Positions 16,619 through 23,368 of a DNA stretch of 64,000 nt are shown here, piece after piece. The stretch lies in NCBI RefSeq assembly GCF_004919105.1, contig NZ_STGK01000005.1, positions 186,001-250,000 of the forward strand, read 5' to 3'. The notes beneath the pieces were generated by a model. It was given only the letters and a program-made list of their open reading frames with translations. It was not told the origin of the DNA and did not search any database. Each line of letters begins with the position of its first letter. The first letter of the stretch is position 1. The DNA is from Nocardioides sp. GY 10113. Its GTDB lineage: Bacteria; Actinomycetota; Actinomycetes; Propionibacteriales; Nocardioidaceae. The position numbers were made by a program, and so were the translations under genes.

Positions 16619-17021
16619 ACGGGCGCCAGTCGTGATCGGCCCGCGTCCGACCGCCGCGTTCGGGGCGCTTGTCGCGCGACGCCGGTAAGCTCGTGCGCAA
16701 GGACCTGGGAACCACGAGTCCCCCGGGGTCGTCGCCTTTGAGCCATGCCTGACATCCACCGTTCAGCGGCCCTTCGGCGACAGCAGCGATCTGGACCCTC
16801 GGCCACGAGGCGTCGATACCGAAGGCGCGCATGTCTTCGAGTCCCGGATCCGCCATGCCGTTGGGCATGAACATGTCCCACAACCCGATGCGGCCGTCGT
16901 GGCAGAAGTTTCTCGGCAGGTCGTCCCGCTGGCTGAACGCCTCGATGCCACCGGGGTAGTCGCGCTTGACGTCGGCGACCGAGAAGAGCACGAAGCCCAT
17001 CCAGCCAATGAACACACTCAT
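16596..17021 (-). CDS. unknown protein, 3' end possibly truncated
   Basis: A clear TGGAGG ribosome site precedes MSVFIGWMGFVLFSVADVKR (an N-terminal hydrophobic stretch at about 3-17), followed by a soluble part with several Trp and Met residues (IGLWDMFMPNGMADPGLEDM). The last roughly 30 residues are Arg-rich, and the stop lies inside the long inverted repeat, which suggests the natural C-terminus is lost. I do not recognise the family. 141 residues as it stands. Confidence 0.45.
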   Translation of the reverse strand: MSVFIGWMGFVLFSVADVKRDYPGGIEAFSQRDDLPRNFCHDGRIGLWDMFMPNGMADPGLEDMRAFGIDASWPRVQIAAVAEGPLNGGCQAWLKGDDPGGLVVPRSLRTSLPASRDKRPERGGRTRADHDWRPSSHGFWP

Positions 17022-17191
17022 CGCGCCTCCAGGTCGGAGCAGGCTCATGAGGATAGGAGATGCTCAGCCGGGCTGAGGTCATCTCCGGAATCTCGACCGA
17101 CGATTGGCCGCTGCGTCCGGCAGCGGTCCTTCCGGCGCCTATCGGCCCGGGCCGACGTGGAGGCCCGGCGGGCGTGCTGAACGTGAGCCGC

Positions 17192-17667
17192 TCAGTTCGG
17201 CGGCCAGACCACTTCGAATCGCTCGAACGCGACCTCGGTGTCGTCAGCGAAGATCAGTCCCAGGGCGCGGCACTCTCGCATGAAGAACCGGGTGTGCGCG
17301 TCCAGCCACCAGGACCCGTTCGGTCGCCCTCGCCCTCGTCCCAGGCGAACGCGTCGTCGACCGATGACAACGCTCCCACCCGGACCTCCGTCGTGCGAAT
17401 GACCGCCAGCGGAGTCCCGTCTCCTCCGAGCACGATGCTCCGGTCACCCACCTGGGGCAAGGGTTCGTTCTCCGCCTCGAAGGCTGCCAGGAGTCCCGCG
17501 GTCGCGCGCTTCGGTCCATGGACGACAAGAAGGCCGAGCTCGTCGGCCATCTCTGCAGAGTCACCGAACGCGAACGAGGACGCCAGCGGACCGTCGTAGC
17601 CACTGGCCGCGACGAACGCCGACCACATCTCGTCCACCGCCGGCTGGCGGGTACGTGCCTCGGCCAC
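17192..17667 (-). pseudogene. ASCH-domain protein gene, frameshifted
   Basis: The first about 110 residues are a good ASCH-domain protein (VDEMWSAFVAASGYDG, ASSFAFGDSAEMADELGLLV, GPKRATAGLLAAFEAENEPL, AVIRTTEVRVGALSSVDDAF). After GEGDRTG the frame goes wrong. The next frame resumes the expected sequence WWLDAHTRFFMRECRALGLI and continues FADDTEVAFERFEVVWPPN to a stop at 17192. A single indel near 17320 explains this. ASCH domains bind RNA or modified nucleosides. The gene is either a recent pseudogene or carries a sequencing error; all other parts are well conserved. Confidence 0.8.
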
Positions 17668-17885
17668 GGTGCCACCCTAGCCGCGCCCCATCCATCTCGC
17701 CCCGGGGCACGACGCCGCGAAGCGACAGTGTCAAAGCGCCTCGATCGCCGACCGAGATCGCCCGAGCGAGATCGCCCGAGCGGGTCGTCGCCTCGACGAT
17801 TTCGGCCAGCATGGTCTGCAGTACCGGGGTGTTGGCTGCCTGGTCGCGGTTAGACTCCCGCACGCACGCGGCGAGAGGGAGCACC

Positions 17886-18299
17886 ATGGGTCTGGGCGGC
17901 AGGCTGATCACCGGCGTCGGGATCATCGCGGCAGGCGTTCTGGCTGCTTCGGGCGTGGGGGATGCCCTGGAGACACTTCGCAGGAGGAGTTCGCCACTCT
18001 CTTTCGACGACGGACTGTCCGAGCAAGAGTTCATCGCGATGGCACGTGAGACCGCTCGGCAAACGCCTCGGGTTGGCGACGTGGTTGTCACGGGCATGGC
18101 GGTACGCCTCCACGTGCGATCCAACAGTGGGCTTTCCACCTGGACCGCGGAAGTCGACTTCAATGACTACGGACATCTGACCGGCAAGCACTGGACGAAG
18201 TCCGACAACCCCAAGTCGCTGGTTCCCGGGTACTTCGCCGACGCGATGCAGGCGCAGATAGAGAGGCACGTCGGCCGGATCAATCCGCAAAGCGGGTGA
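17886..18299 (+). CDS. unknown membrane-anchored or exported protein
   Basis: This 137-residue protein has a strong GAGAGGGAG ribosome site. Its N-terminal hydrophobic segment at about 5-24 (GRLITGVGIIAAGVLAASGV) suggests a membrane anchor or uncleaved signal, followed by a soluble part (TWTAEVDFNDYGHLTGKHWT). No family recognised. It lies alone between the ASCH relic and the convergent YdjM-like gene inside unit A. Confidence 0.6.
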   Translation: MGLGGRLITGVGIIAAGVLAASGVGDALETLRRRSSPLSFDDGLSEQEFIAMARETARQTPRVGDVVVTGMAVRLHVRSNSGLSTWTAEVDFNDYGHLTGKHWTKSDNPKSLVPGYFADAMQAQIERHVGRINPQSG

Positions 18300-18365
18300 G
18301 CGGGGCCGGCCGAGGACTGCGTCGATCCGCCGCGAATGCTGCGGGTTCCGACGTCCGCGGCTCGC

Positions 18366-18974
18366 CTAGGCAGCCAACACGAATGGCATCGCTAGTCCCG
18401 CGACCGTGCCGACGACTCCGAGCACCAAGAATACCTTGTTGGTCACACCATTGGCATAACAGAGCCGAAGGCAGATATTGGCCTTGTTTGACGGATAGAG
18501 CAACTGGATTTGCTTCTTATTCAGGACATCAAGAAGAACGTGGGAAGCGAAGCCCAGTGCGAAGGAAATCGCAAGCGCGGGAAAAATTGCCAACAGGCCG
18601 ATACTGAATAACGCAAGAGCGAGAATCGAGTGACTAAAGCCACGATGCTTCGACCAAAGTCGCGAGCAGGTGGACGTTCCCGCCAATATCAAGGCACCAA
18701 CTGACAGTACCGTGCGATTGCCCTCGCTTATCGCAGTCGTCACCTGACCTCGGATAATCACATCCACCAGAAGGGCCGTCCCGACAAGCGCAAGAACAAT
18801 ATATCTGGCATGCAATGCATCGCGGCACTTGCGATTGGATCGGACTTCGATGTCACACATGATCCCGCCCACCGAGCCGCCGATCACCGCCACCAGACAG
18901 CCACCGAGGTCGGTCGGTCGTGAGACAAGGAGAGCCGATGCGACTCCCACGCTGATGTGAGTCTTCCCCATCAT
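18366..18974 (-). CDS. YdjM-like membrane-bound metal-dependent hydrolase
   Basis: This 202-residue inner-membrane protein begins MMGKTHISVGVASALL and carries the paired family motifs KHRGFSHSILALALF (about 107-121) and FASHVLLDVLNKKQI (about 141-155). The His residues of T-H, HRG.SH and SH.LLD are the predicted metal ligands. There are several membrane spans. Base composition is clearly lower in GC than neighbouring genes and codon use differs (many A/T-ending codons), pointing to transfer from a lower-GC host. It lies in mobile unit A. Substrate of this family is not established. Confidence 0.83.
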   Translation of the reverse strand: MMGKTHISVGVASALLVSRPTDLGGCLVAVIGGSVGGIMCDIEVRSNRKCRDALHARYIVLALVGTALLVDVIIRGQVTTAISEGNRTVLSVGALILAGTSTCSRLWSKHRGFSHSILALALFSIGLLAIFPALAISFALGFASHVLLDVLNKKQIQLLYPSNKANICLRLCYANGVTNKVFLVLGVVGTVAGLAMPFVLAA

Positions 18975-19280
18975 GGCGCCTCCTGCAGATCAGCCGCCTT
19001 GCCGCGGTCCGTCGGCCCGAAGGCTATCGACGTTCGTCGGCCGCGGCGGCGGGAGCGCGACTGGGCCCCCGGCGAGCGACATTGCAGCAGGTGTCACGCT
19101 TCGGGCTCAGGAGTGATGCCTTACCTCATACCGCGTCGATCCGCCGCAGCTGACCGCAGCCGCGGGTGTACTGCGCAGCCGGTGGCTATAGCCAACGGGT
19201 CGGATCCCGGAATCGCTCTCGGACGAACCCGCGCCTGTGACATCCGCGGCTGCCGCGGCCCGGACCCGCCGCGGACGGCG
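18975..19280. other. gene-free stretch inside unit A
   Basis: I see no coding, RNA or repeat structure that can be supported here. It separates the 5' end of the YdjM-like gene from the 3' end of the Cys-rich gene, so it should hold the YdjM-like gene's promoter. Confidence 0.3.
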
Positions 19281-19619
19281 TCAGTAGCAGTCGCCGGCCG
19301 GGTGCACCGTGAAGCACTTCGGGCAGGCCTGGACCTCGGTTGCCGGGTCGCTCGCCGAGGGAGCGCTGCCGCACGTCGCGCAGCGGAGCATGCTGCGGAG
19401 CTCCTGAGGGGTGGCGTGGCAGACGTAGGAGACCTTTTCCGACCGGTCACCCATCGGGTAGGGATCGAGTTCAGGGGTGGTCTTCCGGTACCAGTGCGGG
19501 CAGTCCCAGGTGTGGAGTCGCTTGTCCGTCGGCACCACGCCCAGGTGGTTGACCGGGACGTACTCCTGCCCGGTGACGCCCTCCACGGGACTGGTCAGAA
19601 TCTCGCGGGTCGTGGTCAT
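19281..19619 (-). CDS. unknown small Cys-rich protein, probable zinc binder
   Basis: The 112 residues carry WDCPHWYRK, SYVCHATPQELRSMLRCATC and ACPKCFTVHPAGDC. The Cys/His spacing (CATC, CPKC with His and Cys following) suggests one or two structural zinc sites. A GAGGAGCAGAGGGTAG stretch precedes the start. No family recognised. It is the last gene before the right end of unit A. Confidence 0.6.
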   Translation of the reverse strand: MTTTREILTSPVEGVTGQEYVPVNHLGVVPTDKRLHTWDCPHWYRKTTPELDPYPMGDRSEKVSYVCHATPQELRSMLRCATCGSAPSASDPATEVQACPKCFTVHPAGDCY

Positions 19620-19977
19620 TTCTACCCTCTGCTCCTCGGTCGGTGCGCACCTTGAGTATCCACGCTCGCAGCAGTCAACCTCGCCGATGACGCCCGCTGC
19701 CGGCCGGGGTGGCGGTCAGATGATGCCCGCGTACACACTGATCCGGCGCGCAGATGGGACTCGCGCCAGGCGGCGTCTATCCGCCGCAAGTGACGCGCAG
19801 GCGATCCGTAAGCGGCTCCATCGCTTGAGGCGGGATCAGGACTGCCACGATCGCCTACTCCCCCAGCATCACGGTCCGAGGGGGTGCCAGGTCCCCCACC
19901 GGACTAAGCGCGAATCCAGTCCTAAAACGGCCCTCGGTGCTACCCGGGGTAGCACGGTGGTAGCAAAAACAGAACAG
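19620..19977. other. right end of unit A, no gene
   Basis: From 19882 to the att repeat this matches the flank of the other att copies. The part near 19832-19880 resembles 10343-10390. No gene is supportable. Confidence 0.45.
19937..19955. repeat. 19-base perfect palindrome, right end of unit A
   Basis: Identical to the palindrome at 16436 and located 78 bases before att copy 2, the same relative position as the palindromes at 16240 and 23137. Confidence 0.75.
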
Positions 19978-20005
19978 CCTCTGACCTGTTTGACCAGGTC
20001 AGAGG
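19978..20005 (-). terminator. hairpin next to att copy 2
   Basis: The perfect 10-base stem CCTCTGACCT / AGGTCAGAGG with an 8-base loop is directly beside the truncated tRNA 3' end. It corresponds to the tRNA-Leu terminator; on the minus strand it is followed by CTGTTCTGTTTTT. Confidence 0.6.
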
Positions 20006-20014
20006 ATGTTTTGT

Positions 20015-20040
20015 TCTGTGTCCGAGGGGGGACTTGAACC
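20015..20040 (-). repeat. att copy 2: tRNA-Leu 3'-end duplicate (26 bases)
   Basis: Exact 26-base copy of the same tRNA-Leu 3' sequence as at 16316 and 23214, again without the 5' part of the tRNA. It forms the shared border of units A and B. Confidence 0.85.
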
Positions 20041-20096
20041 GGTCTTCCCTCACGCTCGGAAACCCAGGTTGGACACCCCTGGGTGGAAAATCCGGT

Positions 20097-20115
20097 CCCG
20101 TTCACTCCCGTTCAC
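20097..20115. repeat. paired 9-base direct repeats, putative integrase arm sites (unit B)
   Basis: Two copies of CCCGTTCAC one base apart, 82 bases from the att core start, as in unit A. Confidence 0.55.
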
Positions 20116-20134
20116 TACGCCCAGGTACGGGGGC

Positions 20135-20153
20135 AGGCTCCCCGCGGGAGCAC
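20135..20153. repeat. 19-base palindrome, left end of unit B
   Basis: AGGCTCCCCGCGGGAGCAC lies 120 bases from the att core start. Apart from its first two bases it is identical to the palindrome at the right end of unit B (23137). Confidence 0.65.
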
Positions 20154-20195
20154 CGGCAATCTGTAGTTTGAACCGACTCTACGAGGACCAGGCCG

Positions 20196-20435
20196 TCAGG
20201 TCAGCAGGCCGAGGTATTGCTTGCGCGCCTTCATCGCGTGGATGAGCATCTCGTTGCCGCTGTCGAACACCAGCACCGTCAACTCCAGCAGTCGGCCGGT
20301 CGGGTCGAAGCCGAGGCGGAACTCAGCGACGGGGTGTTCCTCGGTCTCAGCAGCCCGGTAAGCCGCATGCTCTGCCGCGTACACCGCATCATCCGGATCG
20401 ATCCCATGCTTGAGCGCCGAGTCGTGGACGATCAC
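20196..20435 (-). CDS. toxin of a type II toxin-antitoxin pair (small BrnT-like)
   Basis: The 79 residues start IVHDSALKHGIDPDDAVYAA, with RLGFDPTGRLLELTVLVFDS in the middle and end HAMKARKQYLGLL. This layout (HA.KAR at the C-terminus, strand-rich middle) matches small actinobacterial toxins paired with CopG-like antitoxins, probably a RelE/BrnT-type ribonuclease. The GTG start shares its first base with the antitoxin stop, so the pair is translationally coupled. Confidence 0.72.
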   Translation of the reverse strand: MIVHDSALKHGIDPDDAVYAAEHAAYRAAETEEHPVAEFRLGFDPTGRLLELTVLVFDSGNEMLIHAMKARKQYLGLLT

Positions 20436-20716
20436 TACGCGACGTGCGCCCAGAGCCGGATCGCCTCACGGATCGCCTCGGATCGAGTCAGGCCGTCCTG
20501 TTCCGCCTTGGCGGTCAGGGCGTTGAGGAGTTCCTCGTCCATCCGCACCGGGATGATCGCGCTCTCACCCTCGGCGCTCGGGTCGAGCTTCGGGCGACCG
20601 CGACGCTTGAGCACCTCGACGTCGTATCCCTGCTCGGCGCGCGCAACTGCCTCGTCGATCAGCTGCTCGGTGACCGGCACGCCCTTGATCGTCTCGCCGT
20701 CGTACGCCTTCGCCAT
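20435..20716 (-). CDS. ribbon-helix-helix antitoxin (CopG-like)
   Basis: This 93-residue protein has a C-terminal ribbon-helix-helix at about 50-90 (SAIIPVRMDEELLNALTAKA, then EQDGLTRSEAIREAIRLWAH). The basic segment KRRGRPKLDP lies before it. The N-terminal half (GVPVTEQLIDEAVARAEQGY) is the probable toxin-binding part. ATG at 20716 is preferred to an upstream in-frame start because it begins the conserved MAKxYDGETI motif. It should bind its own promoter and neutralise the downstream toxin. Confidence 0.78.
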   Translation of the reverse strand: MAKAYDGETIKGVPVTEQLIDEAVARAEQGYDVEVLKRRGRPKLDPSAEGESAIIPVRMDEELLNALTAKAEQDGLTRSEAIREAIRLWAHVA

Positions 20717-20859
20717 GCCATTACTGTAATACAGCGACTCTGGAGCGATAGCGGCGTTCGAGAGCATGTAGCCAGGCTGCGTCGGCCCGCGAGGGCGATC
20801 CGCGGCCGGGCCTCAACGCGACGTTGACAACAGTCTATTGATCATCGGATCCTTGGTCT

Positions 20860-21240
20860 ATGTCGAGCAGGGATCAGCGCAACGCCGAAGCCATCGATCG
20901 GGCTCGAGCGAGCCTGCGCGCAGCGGGCGCGGAGGAACTACCGCCACAGCCGTGGCAGCACACCGGCCAGCCCGCCTCCGACGCAGATCTCGTCCGGTAC
21001 GCCGCGTGGCGAGCCCGCAAGCCCGACGTGGACATCGACATCGTGACCAGCGGAATCCGTCTGCTGGAGTCCGCTCGGGCCGAGCTCGACCAGATCGAGG
21101 CCGCGCTGCTGTTCGCCGCGCGAACCGCGGGCGTCACCTGGCCGAACCTGTCGGACGCCCTCGGCCTCCGATCGGCCCAGGCCGCTCAGCAGCGTCTGAC
21201 CCGGGTGGCCGCCCGGTTGGACGCCGGAGCCGAGCAGTGA
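20860..21240 (+). CDS. small DNA-binding-like protein, first gene of a three-gene operon
   Basis: The 126 residues are mostly helical, with RARKPDVDIDIVTSGIRLLE and a C-terminal segment TWPNLSDALGLRSAQAAQQR resembling the helix-turn-helix of actinobacterial small regulators (WxxxxxALGxxSxQAAxQR). It overlaps the phosphotransferase start by GTGA, so the two are translated together. Its role may be regulation of, or partnership with, that enzyme. No enzymatic motif. Confidence 0.65.
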   Translation: MSSRDQRNAEAIDRARASLRAAGAEELPPQPWQHTGQPASDADLVRYAAWRARKPDVDIDIVTSGIRLLESARAELDQIEAALLFAARTAGVTWPNLSDALGLRSAQAAQQRLTRVAARLDAGAEQ

Positions 21241-22364
21241 GCCGAGCCGTCACCGGTGTCGTGGCTCTGAGCGACGCCGACCAGAGCCACGGCGGCAAGG
21301 CCGCCGCCCTCGGCACCCTCGCGCGGGCCGGCTTCGCCGTTCCCGACGGCGTGGTCATCCCCGGGCCGCGGGTCGACGCCTGGCGCGACGTGAGAACCGA
21401 GGACCTCGAGGACCGGTTGGCGGACGTAGCACCAGGCCCCTATGCCGTCCGGTCCTCCAGCAATGCTGAGGATGGACCAGACGCGTCGTTCGCCGGGCAG
21501 TTCCACACCTCGCTGAACGTGCCTGCCGGTCCCGCACTCATCGATGCGGTCGCCCGCACAGCGGCCTCCCTTGAAGCAGCAGCGCCGGCGGCGTACGCGG
21601 CGCGACTGGGCCACCCCGCTGAACAGAACATCGCGGTCATCGTCCAGCGGATGGTCGCCACCCATCTCGCAGGAGTGATGTTCACCCGGCACCCGGTGAC
21701 CGGCACGGACCGATGCGTGATCGAGGCCATCCGAGGGCTCGGCGACACCGTCGTCGACGGCTCCAGCACGCCCGAGCGCTGGACGGTCGGCACCGACGCC
21801 GACGTCACCGTCGACCGGCCCGGCGACATGCCGCCGGTGCTGACCGAGCGACAAGCACACGAGCTCGTCGCCCTCGGGCGCCGGATCGAGGCACTGTTCG
21901 GCAGCCCGCAAGACATCGAGTGGGCCATCGCGGACGGAAGGACCTGGATCCTCCAGTCCCGCCCGGTGACCGACGCGGGCCCGCAGGCAATCCCGTCGGA
22001 GGACACGGTCATCGATCCCGACCGCGTTCTGGTGACCGGGAGCCCCGCGAGTCCGGGCCGGGCGGTCGGCACCGCGCGGGTCATCGCCGACCTGGATCAG
22101 TTCGGGCACTTCCAGCCGGGAGACGTCCTGGTCTGCCAGACGACCTCACCGGCCTGGACGCCCCTGCTGGCGAGCGCCTCCGCCGTGGTCACCGAGATCG
22201 GCGGCATCCTGTCGCACGCCGCGATCGTGGCCCGTGAGTTCGGCATCCCCGCCGTCGTCGCCGCGCCCGGGGCGATGGGCCGGCTGTCGGGACACGACCG
22301 CGTGCATGTGGATGGGAGCACCGGCGTCGTCTCAGTCGTGCGCGCGAGCGGGGAGACCCGATGA
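21237..22364 (+). CDS. two-domain PEP-synthase/rifampicin phosphotransferase-like enzyme lacking a substrate domain
   Basis: The 375 residues hold an ATP-grasp PEP/pyruvate-binding domain (about 1-255: HGGKAAALGTLARAGFAVPD, YAVRSSSNAEDGPDASFAGQ, VIVQRMVATHLAGVMFTRHP, DIEWAIADGRTWILQSRPVT). A swivelling phosphohistidine domain follows (about 265-370: TEIGGILSHAAIVAREFGIP, catalytic His near 327). Rifampicin phosphotransferase has a large substrate domain between these two, and PEP synthase has a C-terminal barrel; both are absent. The enzyme could make phosphohistidine from ATP, but its acceptor must lie on another protein or be very small. It is coupled by 4-base overlaps to both neighbours. 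Confidence 0.8.
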   Translation: MSRAVTGVVALSDADQSHGGKAAALGTLARAGFAVPDGVVIPGPRVDAWRDVRTEDLEDRLADVAPGPYAVRSSSNAEDGPDASFAGQFHTSLNVPAGPALIDAVARTAASLEAAAPAAYAARLGHPAEQNIAVIVQRMVATHLAGVMFTRHPVTGTDRCVIEAIRGLGDTVVDGSSTPERWTVGTDADVTVDRPGDMPPVLTERQAHELVALGRRIEALFGSPQDIEWAIADGRTWILQSRPVTDAGPQAIPSEDTVIDPDRVLVTGSPASPGRAVGTARVIADLDQFGHFQPGDVLVCQTTSPAWTPLLASASAVVTEIGGILSHAAIVAREFGIPAVVAAPGAMGRLSGHDRVHVDGSTGVVSVVRASGETR

Positions 22365-22963
22365 GCACACATCGAAGCGACCCCGGCCTCCTGGTCCTCC
22401 ACGCCGTACGCACGCTCGGGTACGCCGACGCGGAGCGGCTGGCCGCGCACACCCGGCTGAGCGAACAGGAGGTCGAGGAGCACCTCCTGGACAGCCAGGC
22501 GCACGGACACCTCGCCTGGTCGTCCTTCGCCGGCGACGGAGGCTGGTCGATGACCGAGGCCGGCAGGACCCACGGTGAGCGGCTCCTGGCCACGGAGCTG
22601 GACGCGACCGGCGCGCGGGCCGAGGTCGCGGCCGTCCACCACGACTTCCTACCGTTCAACGACGCCGTCTCGGCCGCGTGCACGCGGTGGCAGCTGGCCG
22701 AGCTCGGAATCGACAACGAACCGATCACCATCGACGACGTCCTCGACACCCTCCGGAAGGCGAGCGATGCACTGGAGGAGTTCGAGGCCCGCCTGACCCG
22801 ACACCTCGACCGTTTCCGCGGTTACCACACCCGATTCGCCACCGCGCTGCAGCGCGCGAGCAACGACCCGTCCTGGATCACCGGAACCGACCGCGACTCG
22901 GCCCATAGGGTGTGGTTCGAACTCCACGAGGACCTCATCGCCACTCTCGGCCTCAAACGCTGA
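22361..22963 (+). CDS. winged-helix-like protein, last gene of the phosphotransferase operon
   Basis: The 200 residues start with a winged-helix-like fold (about 8-75: PGLLVLHAVRTLGYADAERL, SEQEVEEHLLDSQAHGHLAW, GWSMTEAGRTHGERLL). A helical C-terminal domain (about 85-200) includes WQLAELGIDNEPITIDDVLD and a long HLDRFRGYHTRF helix. ATGA overlap with the enzyme gene. It could be a regulator or the missing acceptor-binding partner of the phosphotransferase. Confidence 0.65.
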   Translation: MSTHRSDPGLLVLHAVRTLGYADAERLAAHTRLSEQEVEEHLLDSQAHGHLAWSSFAGDGGWSMTEAGRTHGERLLATELDATGARAEVAAVHHDFLPFNDAVSAACTRWQLAELGIDNEPITIDDVLDTLRKASDALEEFEARLTRHLDRFRGYHTRFATALQRASNDPSWITGTDRDSAHRVWFELHEDLIATLGLKR

Positions 22964-23136
22964 CACGTGTCCGGGGCCGGCATCAACGAATGGTCCGTGC
23001 CCAGCCAGCCCCAGACCTAAACACATGGCGACGGCGCCCAACCTCGGCGCTGGGGACTTCACCCGCGGCCCAGATCCCGAGGGGGTGCCAGCTCCCCCTC
23101 GGATCACGCCCGGAAACAGGGGTTTCACTCCTACGC

Positions 23137-23155
23137 GTGCTCCCCGCGGGAGCAC
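23137..23155. repeat. 19-base perfect palindrome, right end of unit B
   Basis: GTGCTCCCCGCGGGAGCAC has eight-base arms around CGC, 77 bases before the att core. It pairs with the copy at 20135 in the left end of the same unit. Confidence 0.7.
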
Positions 23156-23173
23156 CAGGGGAGCAAGAACAGA

Positions 23174-23209
23174 AGAGTCCCTGACCCGTCCTCCCAGGTC
23201 AGGGACTCT
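23174..23209 (-). terminator. tRNA-Leu terminator
   Basis: The perfect 13-base stem AGAGTCCCTGACC / GGTCAGGGACTCT with a 10-base loop lies nine bases beyond the tRNA 3' end. On the minus strand it is followed by TCTGTTCTT. Homologous hairpins flank the two other att copies. Confidence 0.75.
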
Positions 23210-23213
23210 TTCT

Positions 23214-23239
23214 TCTGTGTCCGAGGGGGGACTTGAACC
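23214..23239 (-). repeat. att copy 3, inside the intact tRNA-Leu 3' end
   Basis: Reference copy of the 26-base core. Bases 23218-23239 are the tRNA T-arm half through the discriminator base. Beyond the core the sequence continues into the intact tRNA, unlike at the other two copies. Confidence 0.85.
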
Positions 23240-23303
23240 CCCACGCCCTAATACGGGCACTAGCACCTCAAGCTAGCGCGTCTGCCAATTCCGCCACCCG
23301 GAC
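23218..23303 (-). tRNA. tRNA-Leu (anticodon GAG)
   Basis: This 86-base class II tRNA starts GTCCGGGTGGCGG. The acceptor arm pairs with CTCGGAC followed by discriminator A. The D loop is AATTGGCAGA, and anticodon stem CTAGC / GCTAG surrounds loop TTGAGGT, giving anticodon GAG. A long variable arm (TGCCCGTATTAGGGCG) and T arm GGGGGTTCAAGTCCCCC follow. CCA is not encoded. Its 3' end serves as the attachment site for the mobile units on its downstream side. Confidence 0.97.
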
Positions 23304-23368
23304 AGGGTGCCTTGCGACGGGTAGAACCGTAGCAAACACCTGACCCGACAACGGAATCGGGGACCCTC

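Larger units (their letters stand above)
16316..20040. mobile_element. tRNA-Leu-associated integrated unit A (3.7 kb), no integrase seen
   Basis: The unit is bounded by exact 26-base tRNA-Leu 3'-end repeats. Just inside the left end are the inverted repeat CACGCTCAG/CTGAGCGTG, two direct repeats CCCGTTCAC and the palindrome GTGCTACCCGGGGTAGCAC. The same palindrome recurs at the right end, and a hairpin abuts the right att. Cargo: a possibly truncated unknown gene, a frameshifted ASCH gene, an unknown exported or anchored protein, a low-GC YdjM-like hydrolase and a Cys-rich unknown. No recombinase is recognisable, so the unit would depend on one supplied elsewhere or lost. Confidence 0.7.
20015..23239. 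mobile_element. tRNA-Leu-associated integrated unit B (3.2 kb), no integrase seen
   Basis: The unit is bounded by 26-base repeats, the right one being the 3' end of the intact tRNA-Leu. Its left end repeats the arrangement of unit A at the same distances (direct repeats at 82 bases, palindrome at 120 bases). Its own palindrome type, CTCCCCGCGGGAG-centred, appears at both ends. Cargo: a toxin-antitoxin pair and a three-gene phosphotransferase operon. Being next to the tRNA, it may be the most recently inserted unit. No recombinase gene is recognisable. Confidence 0.7.

Noticed and set aside
21237..22364. Rifampicin phosphotransferase call
   Set aside because: The central rifampicin-binding domain is absent (375 versus about 860 residues), so resistance activity cannot be claimed.
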